Shown here piece after piece: positions 1 through 7,471 of a stretch of 64,000 bases of DNA (its first letter is position 1; every line of letters starts with the position of its first letter). A model generated the notes under the pieces. The model searched no databases and was not told the origin of the DNA. It was given only the letters and a program-made list of their open reading frames with translations. Source of the DNA: Streptomyces lienomycini (GTDB taxonomy: Bacteria > Actinomycetota > Actinomycetes > Streptomycetales > Streptomycetaceae); NCBI RefSeq assembly GCF_027947595.1, contig NZ_CP116257.1, forward strand, positions 7,128,001-7,192,000, written 5' to 3'. Position numbers and translations under genes: made by a program.

Positions 1-17
1 CGGGACAGGGTCGGCAT
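1..17 (-). CDS. ureC: urease alpha subunit, first codons only (partial)
   Basis: One base after the ureB stop, an ATG on the minus strand opens a frame reading MPTLS before the window ends. In actinobacterial urease clusters the alpha (catalytic, nickel-binding) subunit gene directly follows ureB, so this is most likely the start of ureC. The identification rests on position only; too few residues are visible for any domain evidence. Confidence 0.5.
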
Positions 18-18
18 G

Positions 19-441
19 TCAGTTGGATCCCTTCTTCTTGGACTTCTTGGCGCCGTCCTTGTCCTTGGCGCCGGTGCTCCGGAAACCGCGCTCCAGCGCC
101 CGGCTCACGGCTTCCACCCGGGCGGGGTGCGACTTGACGCTGCCGTTGAGGAGCCCGCTGAAGCCGGTGAGGCGGCCGGTGCCCGCGTAGGCGCACAGCT
201 CGACCTCGCGGGTGCCGCCGGGCTCGAAGCGGACGGAGGTGCCGGCGGCGATGTTGAGGTGCATGCCGAGCGTGGCCTCGCGGTCGAACTCGAGGGCGGA
301 GTTCGCCTCGAAGAAGTGGTAGTCCGAGCCGACCTGGATCGCCCGGTCGCCGGTGTTGCTGACGCTGACCTTGAGGGTCCGCCGGCCGGCGTTGATCTCG
401 ATCGGCTCGTCGCCGTACTGGTGGCGGGGAGGGAGTTTCAT
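19..441 (-). CDS. ureB: urease beta subunit
   Basis: Structural beta subunit of urease, which hydrolyses urea to ammonia and carbamate in the cytoplasm. The 140-residue product carries the family core ([11 protein letters not shown] near the N-terminus, then [21 protein letters not shown] and [24 protein letters not shown]). The family is usually just over 100 residues, so the last ~35 residues form an extra tail that ends in a lysine-rich stretch ([15 protein letters not shown]). The ATG overlaps the stop of the upstream His-rich gene by four bases (ATGA), which implies translational coupling. Order on this strand is ureA, His-rich CbiX-like gene, ureB, ureC. Confidence 0.95.
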   Translation of the reverse strand: MKLPPRHQYGDEPIEINAGRRTLKVSVSNTGDRAIQVGSDYHFFEANSALEFDREATLGMHLNIAAGTSVRFEPGGTREVELCAYAGTGRLTGFSGLLNGSVKSHPARVEAVSRALERGFRSTGAKDKDGAKKSKKKGSN

Positions 442-1376
442 CGAAGGCTCCTGCTGGATGGGAGAACGGAGGAGGCGGAGGAGGCGGAGGACGCGGAGGA
501 GGCGGCATGGACGGGGGCGGCAGCGGAGGCCGGGGCACCGCGCGCCCCGTGGACGTGACCGCCGCCGACCGGAGCGTGGTCGTGGCTGTGCCCGTGGCCG
601 CCCGGGCCGTGGTCGTGCCCGTGGCCGCCCGGGCCGTGGTCGTGCCCGTGGCCGCCCGGGCCGTGGCTGTGGGAGTGGCCGTGGTCGTGGGCCGCCGTGA
701 GGCCCCGGGGCAGGCCGTCGTCGCCGTGCCGGTCGTACCGGTGCCAGGCGTCACCGACGCGCGCGTCGAGCACCCCCGCCGTCGCGGGCGCCGTCAGGAG
801 GGGTCCGCCCGGCTCGCCGTACCCGGTGTCCGGCACCCGCGGGACCGCCCAGGCGGCCGGCAGCAGCACGACGCGCTGGGCGCCCAGGGCGCGGCAGCGC
901 CGGACGCCCTCGGCCGGGTCCGGATCGCCACCGGTGAGAGCGACCTCGACGGTGCGGTGGCGGCCGTACTGCCGCACCAGACGTGCGATCCGGAAGAGGT
1001 CCGCGTCGACGAAGGGGTCGCCGGACGGCGCGGTGATCAGGAGCGCCCGGTCGCGCGGCACCCGTGTGGCCGCCGCCCGGAGCCACCCGACCAGGTGTTC
1101 CGCGGTCCCGAACGGCTCGGCCAGCACGGTGCCCGCGCGCTCCTCGGGGGCCAGGTCCAGCAGGGTACGGGCGGCGTCGGCGACCAGCTCCGGGTCGCGC
1201 CCCAGCGTCATCGGCACCACGCAGACGTCCTCGCCGCGGGCGCGTGACGCGCGGACGCGGCGGAGCAGTTCACGGCCGCCGGACACGCAGGACACCTGAG
1301 GGCCCAGCAGGTCCCGTACGGCATGCCCGCCGTCGCTCTCGTGGCCGCAGACGGCGACCACCGTGCCGCGGCGCAC
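438..1376 (-). CDS. CbiX/sirohydrochlorin chelatase-like protein with His-rich metal-binding tail
   Basis: 312 residues if translated from the GTG two bases after the ureA stop. The first ~200 residues resemble CbiX-type chelatase-fold proteins (VVAVCGHES at the N-terminus, [23 protein letters not shown], a repeated half-domain later). The last ~100 residues contain a tail built from Gly/His repeats of the form GHDHGPGGH, followed by an Ala/Ser-rich end. Its place between ureA and ureB suggests nickel binding or delivery for urease assembly. That role is inference; a true cobalt or iron chelatase is not excluded. The stop overlaps the ureB start by four bases. The DNA encoding the tail is a 27-bp tandem repeat. 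Confidence 0.8.
   Translation of the reverse strand: MRRGTVVAVCGHESDGGHAVRDLLGPQVSCVSGGRELLRRVRASRARGEDVCVVPMTLGRDPELVADAARTLLDLAPEERAGTVLAEPFGTAEHLVGWLRAAATRVPRDRALLITAPSGDPFVDADLFRIARLVRQYGRHRTVEVALTGGDPDPAEGVRRCRALGAQRVVLLPAAWAVPRVPDTGYGEPGGPLLTAPATAGVLDARVGDAWHRYDRHGDDGLPRGLTAAHDHGHSHSHGPGGHGHDHGPGGHGHDHGPGGHGHSHDHAPVGGGHVHGARGAPASAAAPVHAASSASSASSASSVLPSSRSLR
591..671. repeat. 27-bp tandem repeat encoding the His-rich tail
   Basis: Three consecutive 27-bp units (591-617, 618-644, 645-671); the first two are identical and the third differs by one base. On the minus strand each unit encodes nine residues of the type GHDHGPGGH, so copy-number change would alter the number of metal-binding histidines in frame. 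Confidence 0.85.
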
Positions 1377-1378
1377 GA

Positions 1379-1684
1379 TCAGCCGCCGACCGGGTCGTGG
1401 CAGGAGACCAGCTTGTTGCCGTCGTCGAAGGTCGCCTCCACCTGGAGCAGCGGCAGCATCTCCCGCACACCCGGCATGGTCTGGTCCTCGACGACCACCT
1501 GCCGGCCCAGCTCCATGCAGTCCGCGACGGTCTTGCCGTCCCGGGCGGCTTCCAGGATGGCCTCGGTGATGAGCGCCACCGATTCGCTGAAGTTGAGCTT
1601 CAGCCCGCGCTCCCGGCGTTTGCGCGCCAGGTCCGCGACGACGTACACCAGCAGCTTGTCGATCTCTCGGGGGGCCAGGTTCAT
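1379..1684 (-). CDS. ureA: urease gamma subunit
   Basis: Small structural subunit of urease. The 101-residue product matches the usual size and shows the family pattern: MNLAPREIDKLLVYVVADLA at the start, RGLKLNFSESVALIT, then MPGVREMLPLLQVEATFDDGNKLVSCHDP near the end. It is followed after two bases by the His-rich CbiX-like gene and preceded by the urea transporter gene on the same strand, consistent with one urea-uptake and hydrolysis operon. Confidence 0.96.
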   Translation of the reverse strand: MNLAPREIDKLLVYVVADLARKRRERGLKLNFSESVALITEAILEAARDGKTVADCMELGRQVVVEDQTMPGVREMLPLLQVEATFDDGNKLVSCHDPVGG

Positions 1685-1744
1685 GGGACTGCCTTCCTCG
1701 GTGACGCGGGGGGGGCGTGACGCGGTCGTGGTCGGGCCGGGACC

Positions 1745-2734
1745 TCAGGAGTCGTCGGCCAGCAGGGTGATGCGGGACAGGAAGGGCACCGCCGCCAGCA
1801 GGGCCCAGGTGGCGATGTTGAACGGCCAGGTGAAGGTGTGGCTGCCGAACTTCTCGAACAGCACCGACAGCGAGGCCGTCAGGGCGGTGGTGGCGGCGGC
1901 GGCCAGCACCGTGTAGGCGAAGTTCCAGGCGGTGGCGCGCAGCAGGACGACGCCGAACGCGAGGCTCGTCAGGACCGCGTTGTAGCCGTAGATCCCCTCG
2001 CCGATCAGCGCGGCCGGAGCGCCGAGCGCCCACGCGGTGAGGATCCCCACGACGCTGCCCAGCACGGCGAACAGCCCCACCCGCCACCCGGCCAGGAAGA
2101 GGCCGGCCAGCATGATCAGGCCGACGTACCAGGTCTCGACGAAGAAGATCTGCGAGAAGTTGGAGAAGAAGCCCTGCCACAGGTCCGTCCAGCTGACGTA
2201 GGGGCTCTTGGGGGTGGCCGGGGTGACCGCGGACTCGGGGGTGCCGTGCCAGACGCGCTCGAACGAGGGGGCGCCCAGCACCATCACCAGGGAGACCAGG
2301 CAGAACGGCCCGGTGAAGGCCCTGAGTCCGAAGGGCGTGAGCAGGGTTCCGAGGGTGGCGGTCACCAGGGTGCACGTCACGGCCGCGCACACCGCCATGA
2401 CGTACGTCGAGGGGTGGTTGCCGAGGTAGACCACCATGGCGATGCCGCCCAGCACACCGCAGTAGGTCATCAGCCCCTGGGTCACCGAGTCGTGCGAGAC
2501 CGCCAGCAACCGCGCCGTCAGCGTGGCGACGACCGCTCCGATGGTGGCGAACAGGCCGATCTCCCAGCCCGCCACCCAGAGGGCGACGAGGATGACGAGC
2601 GAACACCACAGGCTCGCCTGGAAGTCCACCTGCCCCACGCCCCGCAGGGCGCCGAGGGCGGTCTCCTTCCACGTGTGCGCGGACGACTTCGGCGGTGGCG
2701 ACCCGGCACCGTGCTCGATCGACTGCGAGGCCAC
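1745..2734 (-). CDS. urea transporter
   Basis: 329-residue integral membrane protein of the bacterial/animal UT urea channel family. Long hydrophobic segments are arranged as two similar halves, each closing with the recognisable F-T-x-P-F type signature (LRAFTGPF in the first half, SHTFTWPF in the second). The GTG start at 2734 was chosen because GAAGGAG sits five bases upstream; the frame stays open further upstream but has no comparable ribosome site. It lies immediately upstream of ureA on the same strand and would feed urea to the enzyme. Confidence 0.9.
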   Translation of the reverse strand: MASQSIEHGAGSPPPKSSAHTWKETALGALRGVGQVDFQASLWCSLVILVALWVAGWEIGLFATIGAVVATLTARLLAVSHDSVTQGLMTYCGVLGGIAMVVYLGNHPSTYVMAVCAAVTCTLVTATLGTLLTPFGLRAFTGPFCLVSLVMVLGAPSFERVWHGTPESAVTPATPKSPYVSWTDLWQGFFSNFSQIFFVETWYVGLIMLAGLFLAGWRVGLFAVLGSVVGILTAWALGAPAALIGEGIYGYNAVLTSLAFGVVLLRATAWNFAYTVLAAAATTALTASLSVLFEKFGSHTFTWPFNIATWALLAAVPFLSRITLLADDS

Positions 2735-2844
2735 GCTGACTCCTTCGCGGGGGCTGAGGGCCTCTGACGGGCCGTCGGCTGATCGGTGAGTCGCTGTCCT
2801 CCCGCACGATGCCCGCATGATCGGGAGCCAGCTAAGGTGACGAT

Positions 2845-3354
2845 ATGCACCTTTTTGGCGATATGCACCTCCACCCTCATCCGGACTCCGCGGTCGGCTC
2901 ACGGGCCCCCGTGGTCGCCGCGGTGGCGGTCGGCGGAGCGGTGGGCGCCCTCCTGCGCTACGGCGCCTCCCGCCTGTGGCGCAACGGCAGCGACGCGGCG
3001 CTGCTGTGGCGAACGGGTGAGGCGTCCTTCCCGGTGACGACCCTGCTGATCAACGTGGTGGGGTGCTTCCTGATGGGCGTACTCACCATCGCGGTCAAGG
3101 AGCGCTTCACCGGCGCTCCGCGCCTGTTGAACCCCATGCTCGGCACCGGCGTCCTCGGCGGCTTCACCACGTTCTCCTCCTACACCGACGACACCCGCCG
3201 GCTGTTCGAGAACGACCAGCCGGGCTACGCCGTGACCAACCTGCTGGTGACGGTGGCGGGTTGTCTGACGGCGGTGGTCCTGGGTGTGGTCGTGGCCCGG
3301 CTGGCCCTGGTGCGTGACCGGCACGCGGGGGCCGGGGAAGGAAGTGGGTCCTGA
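2845..3354 (+). CDS. crcB: CrcB/Fluc fluoride ion channel, subunit 1
   Basis: Small fluoride exporter of the CrcB/Fluc family, 169 residues. Visible signatures are the GGAVGALLRYG motif near residue 30, TTLLINVVGCFLMG near 65-78 and GGFTTFSS at 105-112, which carries the pore-lining Phe/Thr/Ser residues. The start ATG has an AAGGTGA ribosome site; a second ATG at 2863 lies in an 18-bp period direct repeat (CGATATGCACCT at 2841 and 2859) and lacks one. The gene overlaps the second crcB by one base, as expected for Fluc proteins that assemble as dimers of paired subunits. I see no fluoride riboswitch upstream. Confidence 0.9.
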   Translation: MHLFGDMHLHPHPDSAVGSRAPVVAAVAVGGAVGALLRYGASRLWRNGSDAALLWRTGEASFPVTTLLINVVGCFLMGVLTIAVKERFTGAPRLLNPMLGTGVLGGFTTFSSYTDDTRRLFENDQPGYAVTNLLVTVAGCLTAVVLGVVVARLALVRDRHAGAGEGSGS

Positions 3355-3725
3355 TGGAGTGGCTGCTGGTCCTGGCGGGCGGTGCGGTCGGCGCTCCGGC
3401 CCGTTATCTGATCGGTGCGGCGACGAAGGAGCACCTGCGGTCCTCCTTCCACTGGGGCACGTTCCTCGCCAACATGGCCGCCGCCCTGCTCCTGGGCTTC
3501 CTCGTCCAGGCGGGCGCCGAGGGGGCACTCGGCCAGTCCGGCCAGGCGCTGCTGTCGACCGGCTTCTGCGGCGCCCTGTCCACCTGGTCGACGTTCTCCA
3601 ACGAGGTCCACTCCCTGGCGAGCGCCCGGCGGCTGGCCGGAGCCGCCGGCTACGTGTTCGTGACGGTCGCGCTCGGTCTCGGCCTGTCGTTCGCGGGCAT
3701 GGCGGTCGCCCAGGCCCTGTGGTGA
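3354..3725 (+). CDS. crcB: CrcB/Fluc fluoride ion channel, subunit 2
   Basis: 123-residue paralogue of the preceding gene with the same fold pattern: GGAVGAPARYL at residues 9-19, TFLANMAAALLLGF, and GFCGALSTWSTFS at 70-82, where the usual TTFS is TWSTFS. Four hydrophobic segments are visible. Tandem crcB genes are common in Gram-positive bacteria and are thought to form heterodimeric channels. The start ATG overlaps the previous stop and the stop overlaps the next GTG (GTGA), so all three genes are likely co-translated. Confidence 0.9.
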   Translation: MEWLLVLAGGAVGAPARYLIGAATKEHLRSSFHWGTFLANMAAALLLGFLVQAGAEGALGQSGQALLSTGFCGALSTWSTFSNEVHSLASARRLAGAAGYVFVTVALGLGLSFAGMAVAQALW

Positions 3726-5740
3726 GCGCGGCCGTCGCGAGCACGGCGCACAGGTGGCGCAGCGGTCTGACGTCGTTCGACCGGCGGCGCGCGGCGCGGT
3801 CGATGGTGGTCTTCGGGCTCTCCTTCGGCGCGGTCACGGCGGTCGGCGGGATCCACCACGGGATCTTCGCGGCGATGGGCTGCTACGTGGACGCGTACGG
3901 CGCCCGCGAGCCCTACCCGCGGCGGGGGCCCCTGCTCGTGCTCCTCTCGGCGTCCTTCCTCGTGGCCTTCGTCGCGGGCTCCGCGGCCGCGGGAGACGTG
4001 TGGGCCATGGTGGGGGTCCTCACCGTCGTCGCCGTCGCGGCCACCCTGCTCGTGCGCACGCTGCGGGTGAGCGGACCGGGCAGCTACTTCGTCATCCTCG
4101 TCGCCTCGCTCGCGGCCTTCCTCCCACCGGTCACCCCGGCGGACACGGCGGTACGGGCCGGCTGCCTCGCCCTCGGGGCGGTGCTGTCCTGCGCGGCCAC
4201 CATGTCGGGGTGGCTGTCGCGGCCCTACGAGCCCGAGGAGCGGGCGGTGTCGGCCGCCTTCCGTTCGGTCGCGAGGTTCGCGGAGGCACAGCGCGAGCAC
4301 GACGCCGGGCAACGCTCCGGGGCCGGGACGGGGTCCGGGTCCGGGAACGGGAACGGGGCCGGTGGCACCGCGCGGGACGCGCGGGGTGCTCTCCTCGCCG
4401 CCGGGCAGAGCGCCTACGTGGCCGCGCACGGTGCGTGGGTGGCGCTGGACAACGCCCGGAAGGGCCGCGGCGCGGGAACCGCGCCGGAGCCCGCTCCCCG
4501 GCGGTTGGCGCTCTACGCCCTCATGACCCGGCTCGAGGCCCTGCTCGACACGGTGCAGAACGCGACCGAACGGGGCGGTGCCCCGGTGTCGCCCGACCGG
4601 GTCGCGTGGCTGAGGACCGCGGCGACCGACATCGCGGCGGGCCGCGTCCCGGGGCCTTCCCCCGACGGCCACCGGACCTGGCGGGAGCCGATGAGGGCGG
4701 CCCGCGCGCTGTGGCCCGCGCCGCTGCCACCCCGCGAGACCCTGCGCACGGAACTGTCCCGCCCGCTGTCCCGCTCGTCCCCCGACCTCCCGGTGGCCCT
4801 GCGCATCGGGCTCGCCGTCGCGGTCGGCACCGTACTGGGCTCCGTACTTCCCCTTCTGCACCCGGCGTGGGTGGCCGTCGGGGCGGCCGCCGCGCTACAG
4901 GGCGGCCCGGGCCGGCAGCCCGCCCAGCGCGCCCGGGTCCGGTTCCTCGGAACCCTCACCGGGGTGGGTGTCACGGCTCTGGCCTTCCACTCCTACCAGC
5001 CGGGCACCTGGGTGACCGTCACCGTGGTCACCGCCGCCCACGCGGTCTCCCGCGGCGCACCCCCCGGCGCCCTCTTCGTGCGCACCATGCTGAGCACCCC
5101 GGTCGCCCTGCTGCTGGTCGCCACCGTCGTCCCGGACGGCCTGGGCCGGCTGGCCGCCTTTCGGCTCCTCGACCTGACCCTCGGCCTCGTGCTCGGGCTG
5201 GCCGCCACGCTGGTGCTGGCCGGTGTGCCCGGGCGCCGGGTGTGCGCGGCGGTGGCGAGCGCCGTGCAGGCGACGGGGACGGCCGTGCGGGAGCGTCTGC
5301 GGACGGGGGAGGTCCGGCCCGGGTGCGAGGGAACGGCCTGGCAGCGGACGGCGGAACTGTGGGACATGAACGCCGCCGTGCCCGCCGAGGAGGTCCGCAC
5401 CACCGGCACCGCGGACCGGCTGTGGCCGGCCGTCCTGGCGGTGCGACGTCTGCTGTCCTGGACCGTGCTCGCCGGCCCGGCGCCCCCCGCTCCGGACGAA
5501 GCCGTCCGCGTCGGGCGCCACCTGGACGCCCTGGCCCGTGCGGCGGCCGCGGGACTGCCCGGCTCGTCCGCCGTGCGCGAGGCCCTTCCCGGACCACCAC
5601 CGGTAACGCCACCGGCACCGGCGCACGCTGCGGAGCTGCACCGCAGGCTGGTCGCGCTGGCGGACGCGCTGGTGCGACCCGATCCCACACCGGAGTCCCG
5701 CGAAGGGACCGGCGGACAGGGCGAAGGAGGCCGGTCGTAA
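3722..5740 (+). CDS. FUSC-family membrane protein (aromatic acid/fusaric acid exporter-like)
   Basis: 672 residues from the GTG that overlaps the crcB2 stop by four bases. Two blocks of membrane helices are visible: residues ~20-160, and a second block beginning around PVALRIGLAVAVGTVLGSVLPLLHPAWVAV (roughly residues 355-385). Each is followed by a soluble helical stretch. This two-block design is typical of the FUSC/aromatic-acid-exporter families. The substrate cannot be read from sequence. The tight linkage to two fluoride channel genes is notable but may be local and without functional meaning. Confidence 0.8.
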   Translation: MSAAVASTAHRWRSGLTSFDRRRAARSMVVFGLSFGAVTAVGGIHHGIFAAMGCYVDAYGAREPYPRRGPLLVLLSASFLVAFVAGSAAAGDVWAMVGVLTVVAVAATLLVRTLRVSGPGSYFVILVASLAAFLPPVTPADTAVRAGCLALGAVLSCAATMSGWLSRPYEPEERAVSAAFRSVARFAEAQREHDAGQRSGAGTGSGSGNGNGAGGTARDARGALLAAGQSAYVAAHGAWVALDNARKGRGAGTAPEPAPRRLALYALMTRLEALLDTVQNATERGGAPVSPDRVAWLRTAATDIAAGRVPGPSPDGHRTWREPMRAARALWPAPLPPRETLRTELSRPLSRSSPDLPVALRIGLAVAVGTVLGSVLPLLHPAWVAVGAAAALQGGPGRQPAQRARVRFLGTLTGVGVTALAFHSYQPGTWVTVTVVTAAHAVSRGAPPGALFVRTMLSTPVALLLVATVVPDGLGRLAAFRLLDLTLGLVLGLAATLVLAGVPGRRVCAAVASAVQATGTAVRERLRTGEVRPGCEGTAWQRTAELWDMNAAVPAEEVRTTGTADRLWPAVLAVRRLLSWTVLAGPAPPAPDEAVRVGRHLDALARAAAAGLPGSSAVREALPGPPPVTPPAPAHAAELHRRLVALADALVRPDPTPESREGTGGQGEGGRS

Positions 5741-5897
5741 CAGGGCGTCTCGTGATCACGACAGGAGTGTCATGACACCGTAACCGCGCTTCCTGAGGGG
5801 TCGCCGCACCGTTCAGGATGGTGATCGACAAGGCAGAGGCCGTCCAGATCGACCAGTCCGGACCGGCGCCGTCACCACCAGCAGGGGGAGTCCCGCC

Positions 5898-6689
5898 ATG
5901 CTTCGCACGCACCGCCGCAAGTCCGTCCTCGCCGCCGCCGCCCTGGTGGCCACGACGATGCTGCTGACCGCCTGCCAGGGAGAGGACACGGAGGACACCG
6001 GCAAGCCGGCCGGGAACGCGTCCGCGGCCTCGGACTCGGCCGCCAAGGGGAAGTCCGACGACGGCGGGAGCGGCACCGGTTCCGGCACCGAGTCCCCGTC
6101 GGGCGGGAAGGGCTCGAACGGCGGTGGGGTCTCGGGCAAGTGGGTCGGCACGGTCTCCTACCTCGCGCCCGGCAAGTACACCGTCAAGGACGAGAACGGC
6201 GCGGAGCAGGCGTTCTTCACCGCCGAGGACACCGACATCGAGGGCGCGGGCAAGATCTGCGGTGACGCGGACGGCCAGGCCGCCACGCCGTGCACCGAGG
6301 AGGAGCTCGAAGCCGCGGCCAAGAACGGGTTCGGAGCGACGGTCGACGTCAAGGACGGGGTGGCTGTCAGCATCATCGAGGACCACACCGACAGCGGCAC
6401 CGGCGGCGGCAGCGGCATGGGCGAGGGCGAGAAGTCGGGGCTCTTCTCCGGCACCCTCGGGTACATGGCCCCGGGCAAGTACTCCCTCAGCCGCGACGGT
6501 AACGAGCGTGCGTTCTTCACCGCCACCGACACCGTCATCAACGGCGCCGGCTGGATCTGCGGCGACGCGGAGACCATCACGCCCTGCACCGAGGAAGACC
6601 TCGAAGCCGCGGCCAAGAAGGGCAGCGTCGCCGTCGCCGTCCAGGTGGAGGACGGCGTCGCCGTCACCATCGACGAGGAGCACAACTGA
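5898..6689 (+). CDS. secreted lipoprotein with two tandem copies of an unknown domain
   Basis: 263 residues with a lipoprotein signal ending LLTAC (acylated Cys26). After a Gly/Ser/Asp-rich linker come two homologous ~78-residue repeats at 84-163 and 185-262. Both contain APGKY, an AFFTA-x-DT turn, a GAG-x-ICGDA segment, a second Cys followed by TEE and a DGVAV strand. Each repeat has two cysteines (121/132 and 221/230) that could form one disulfide per domain outside the membrane. I do not recognise the domain. A GGGGGAG ribosome site precedes the ATG by seven bases. Confidence 0.8.
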   Translation: MLRTHRRKSVLAAAALVATTMLLTACQGEDTEDTGKPAGNASAASDSAAKGKSDDGGSGTGSGTESPSGGKGSNGGGVSGKWVGTVSYLAPGKYTVKDENGAEQAFFTAEDTDIEGAGKICGDADGQAATPCTEEELEAAAKNGFGATVDVKDGVAVSIIEDHTDSGTGGGSGMGEGEKSGLFSGTLGYMAPGKYSLSRDGNERAFFTATDTVINGAGWICGDAETITPCTEEDLEAAAKKGSVAVAVQVEDGVAVTIDEEHN

Positions 6690-6692
6690 TCG

Positions 6693-6727
6693 CGGACCCG
6701 CGTCCCGCCCGGCGGGGAACGCGGTCC
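6693..6727 (+). terminator. imperfect GC-rich hairpin after the repeat lipoprotein gene
   Basis: Just after the stop, GGACCCGCGTCCCGCC can pair imperfectly with GGCGGGGAACGCGGTCC. There is no clear T-run, as is usual in Streptomyces, so termination is an inference from position and stem strength. Confidence 0.45.
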
Positions 6728-6762
6728 GTCCTTCCCTCTCACGGATTCGGTGCCGCCCCTGG

Positions 6763-7101
6763 TCACGTCCCTGATCCCTGCGGCTGTTCTTCACTGTCCG
6801 CGCTGCCACCCGTACCGCTCTCCAGAATGGAGACGATGGAGAACAGCGAGAAGCAGATGGCGCCGAGCCCGATCAGGACACGAGCCGCGACGACGACCGC
6901 GGAGTCGGCGGATTCGAAGAGGAACGCCGCGAGGAACAGGCAGAGCAGAGCGGTGCCGACCGGTATCAGCGGAACGCGGTTCGCCAGGGGAGCCGACCGC
7001 CGCCACACGAGGGCCAGCAGCAGCACCTTGCTGAGGATGCTCCAGCAAATGAGCCCCAGCCCGATCACCCTGGCCACCACGGAATGGCTCCGTACCGCCA
7101 C
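6763..7101 (-). CDS. small integral membrane protein, unknown function
   Basis: 112 residues with about three to four hydrophobic segments (ARVIGLGLICWSILSKVLLLAL, VPLIPVGTALLCLFLAAFLF, AARVLIGLGAICFSLFSIVSIL) and a short charged/Gly C-terminus. The GTG start at 7101 has no convincing ribosome site, and later GTG codons around residues 8-11 are alternatives. The hydrophobic pattern and clean frame support a real gene, convergent with the lipoprotein gene. No family is recognised. Confidence 0.55.
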   Translation of the reverse strand: MAVRSHSVVARVIGLGLICWSILSKVLLLALVWRRSAPLANRVPLIPVGTALLCLFLAAFLFESADSAVVVAARVLIGLGAICFSLFSIVSILESGTGGSADSEEQPQGSGT

Positions 7102-7471
7102 CGAGCAGGCCGCGGCCTCGTCCCCCGGGGTCGGCGAGATGCGTGACGTGATGGGTCATCTGCACAAGGACATCGGCGAGTCCGAGGCACCGGTACGGCG
7201 TCCGCGATGACGACGCCCCAGGTGCGACGGCCGGCGAAGAAGTCGGCCCTCTTCGGCCCTACGCCATGATTCACGTCACATGTGCGCGGGGTCACCAAAC
7301 GAGGCGTCAGAACCTGCGCCTAACATATGAACTGTTCGTCAGTGTATCCTGCCTCATCTGTCAACCACGCGCCTGTCCCTCCAGGCCCCCCAGGATGACG
7401 AAAGAAGACTCAGGACCCGAACCCGGACCGGACAACGCTCCGGTGCGGTCGAAGGATTGGAAGAGCAGGGC
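7102..7471. other. intergenic region, relatively AT-rich, upstream of the glycosyltransferase operon
   Basis: About 370 bases without a credible gene. The second half is clearly less GC-rich than its surroundings (for example CTAACATATGAACTG near 7320-7334), typical of a Streptomyces promoter region. It probably holds the promoter of the operon starting at 7472. I see no defined operator or RNA structure. Confidence 0.4.

Noticed and set aside
2735..2844. Fluoride riboswitch upstream of the crcB genes
   Set aside because: I looked for the conserved fluoride aptamer segments and do not see them; only a short direct repeat is present.
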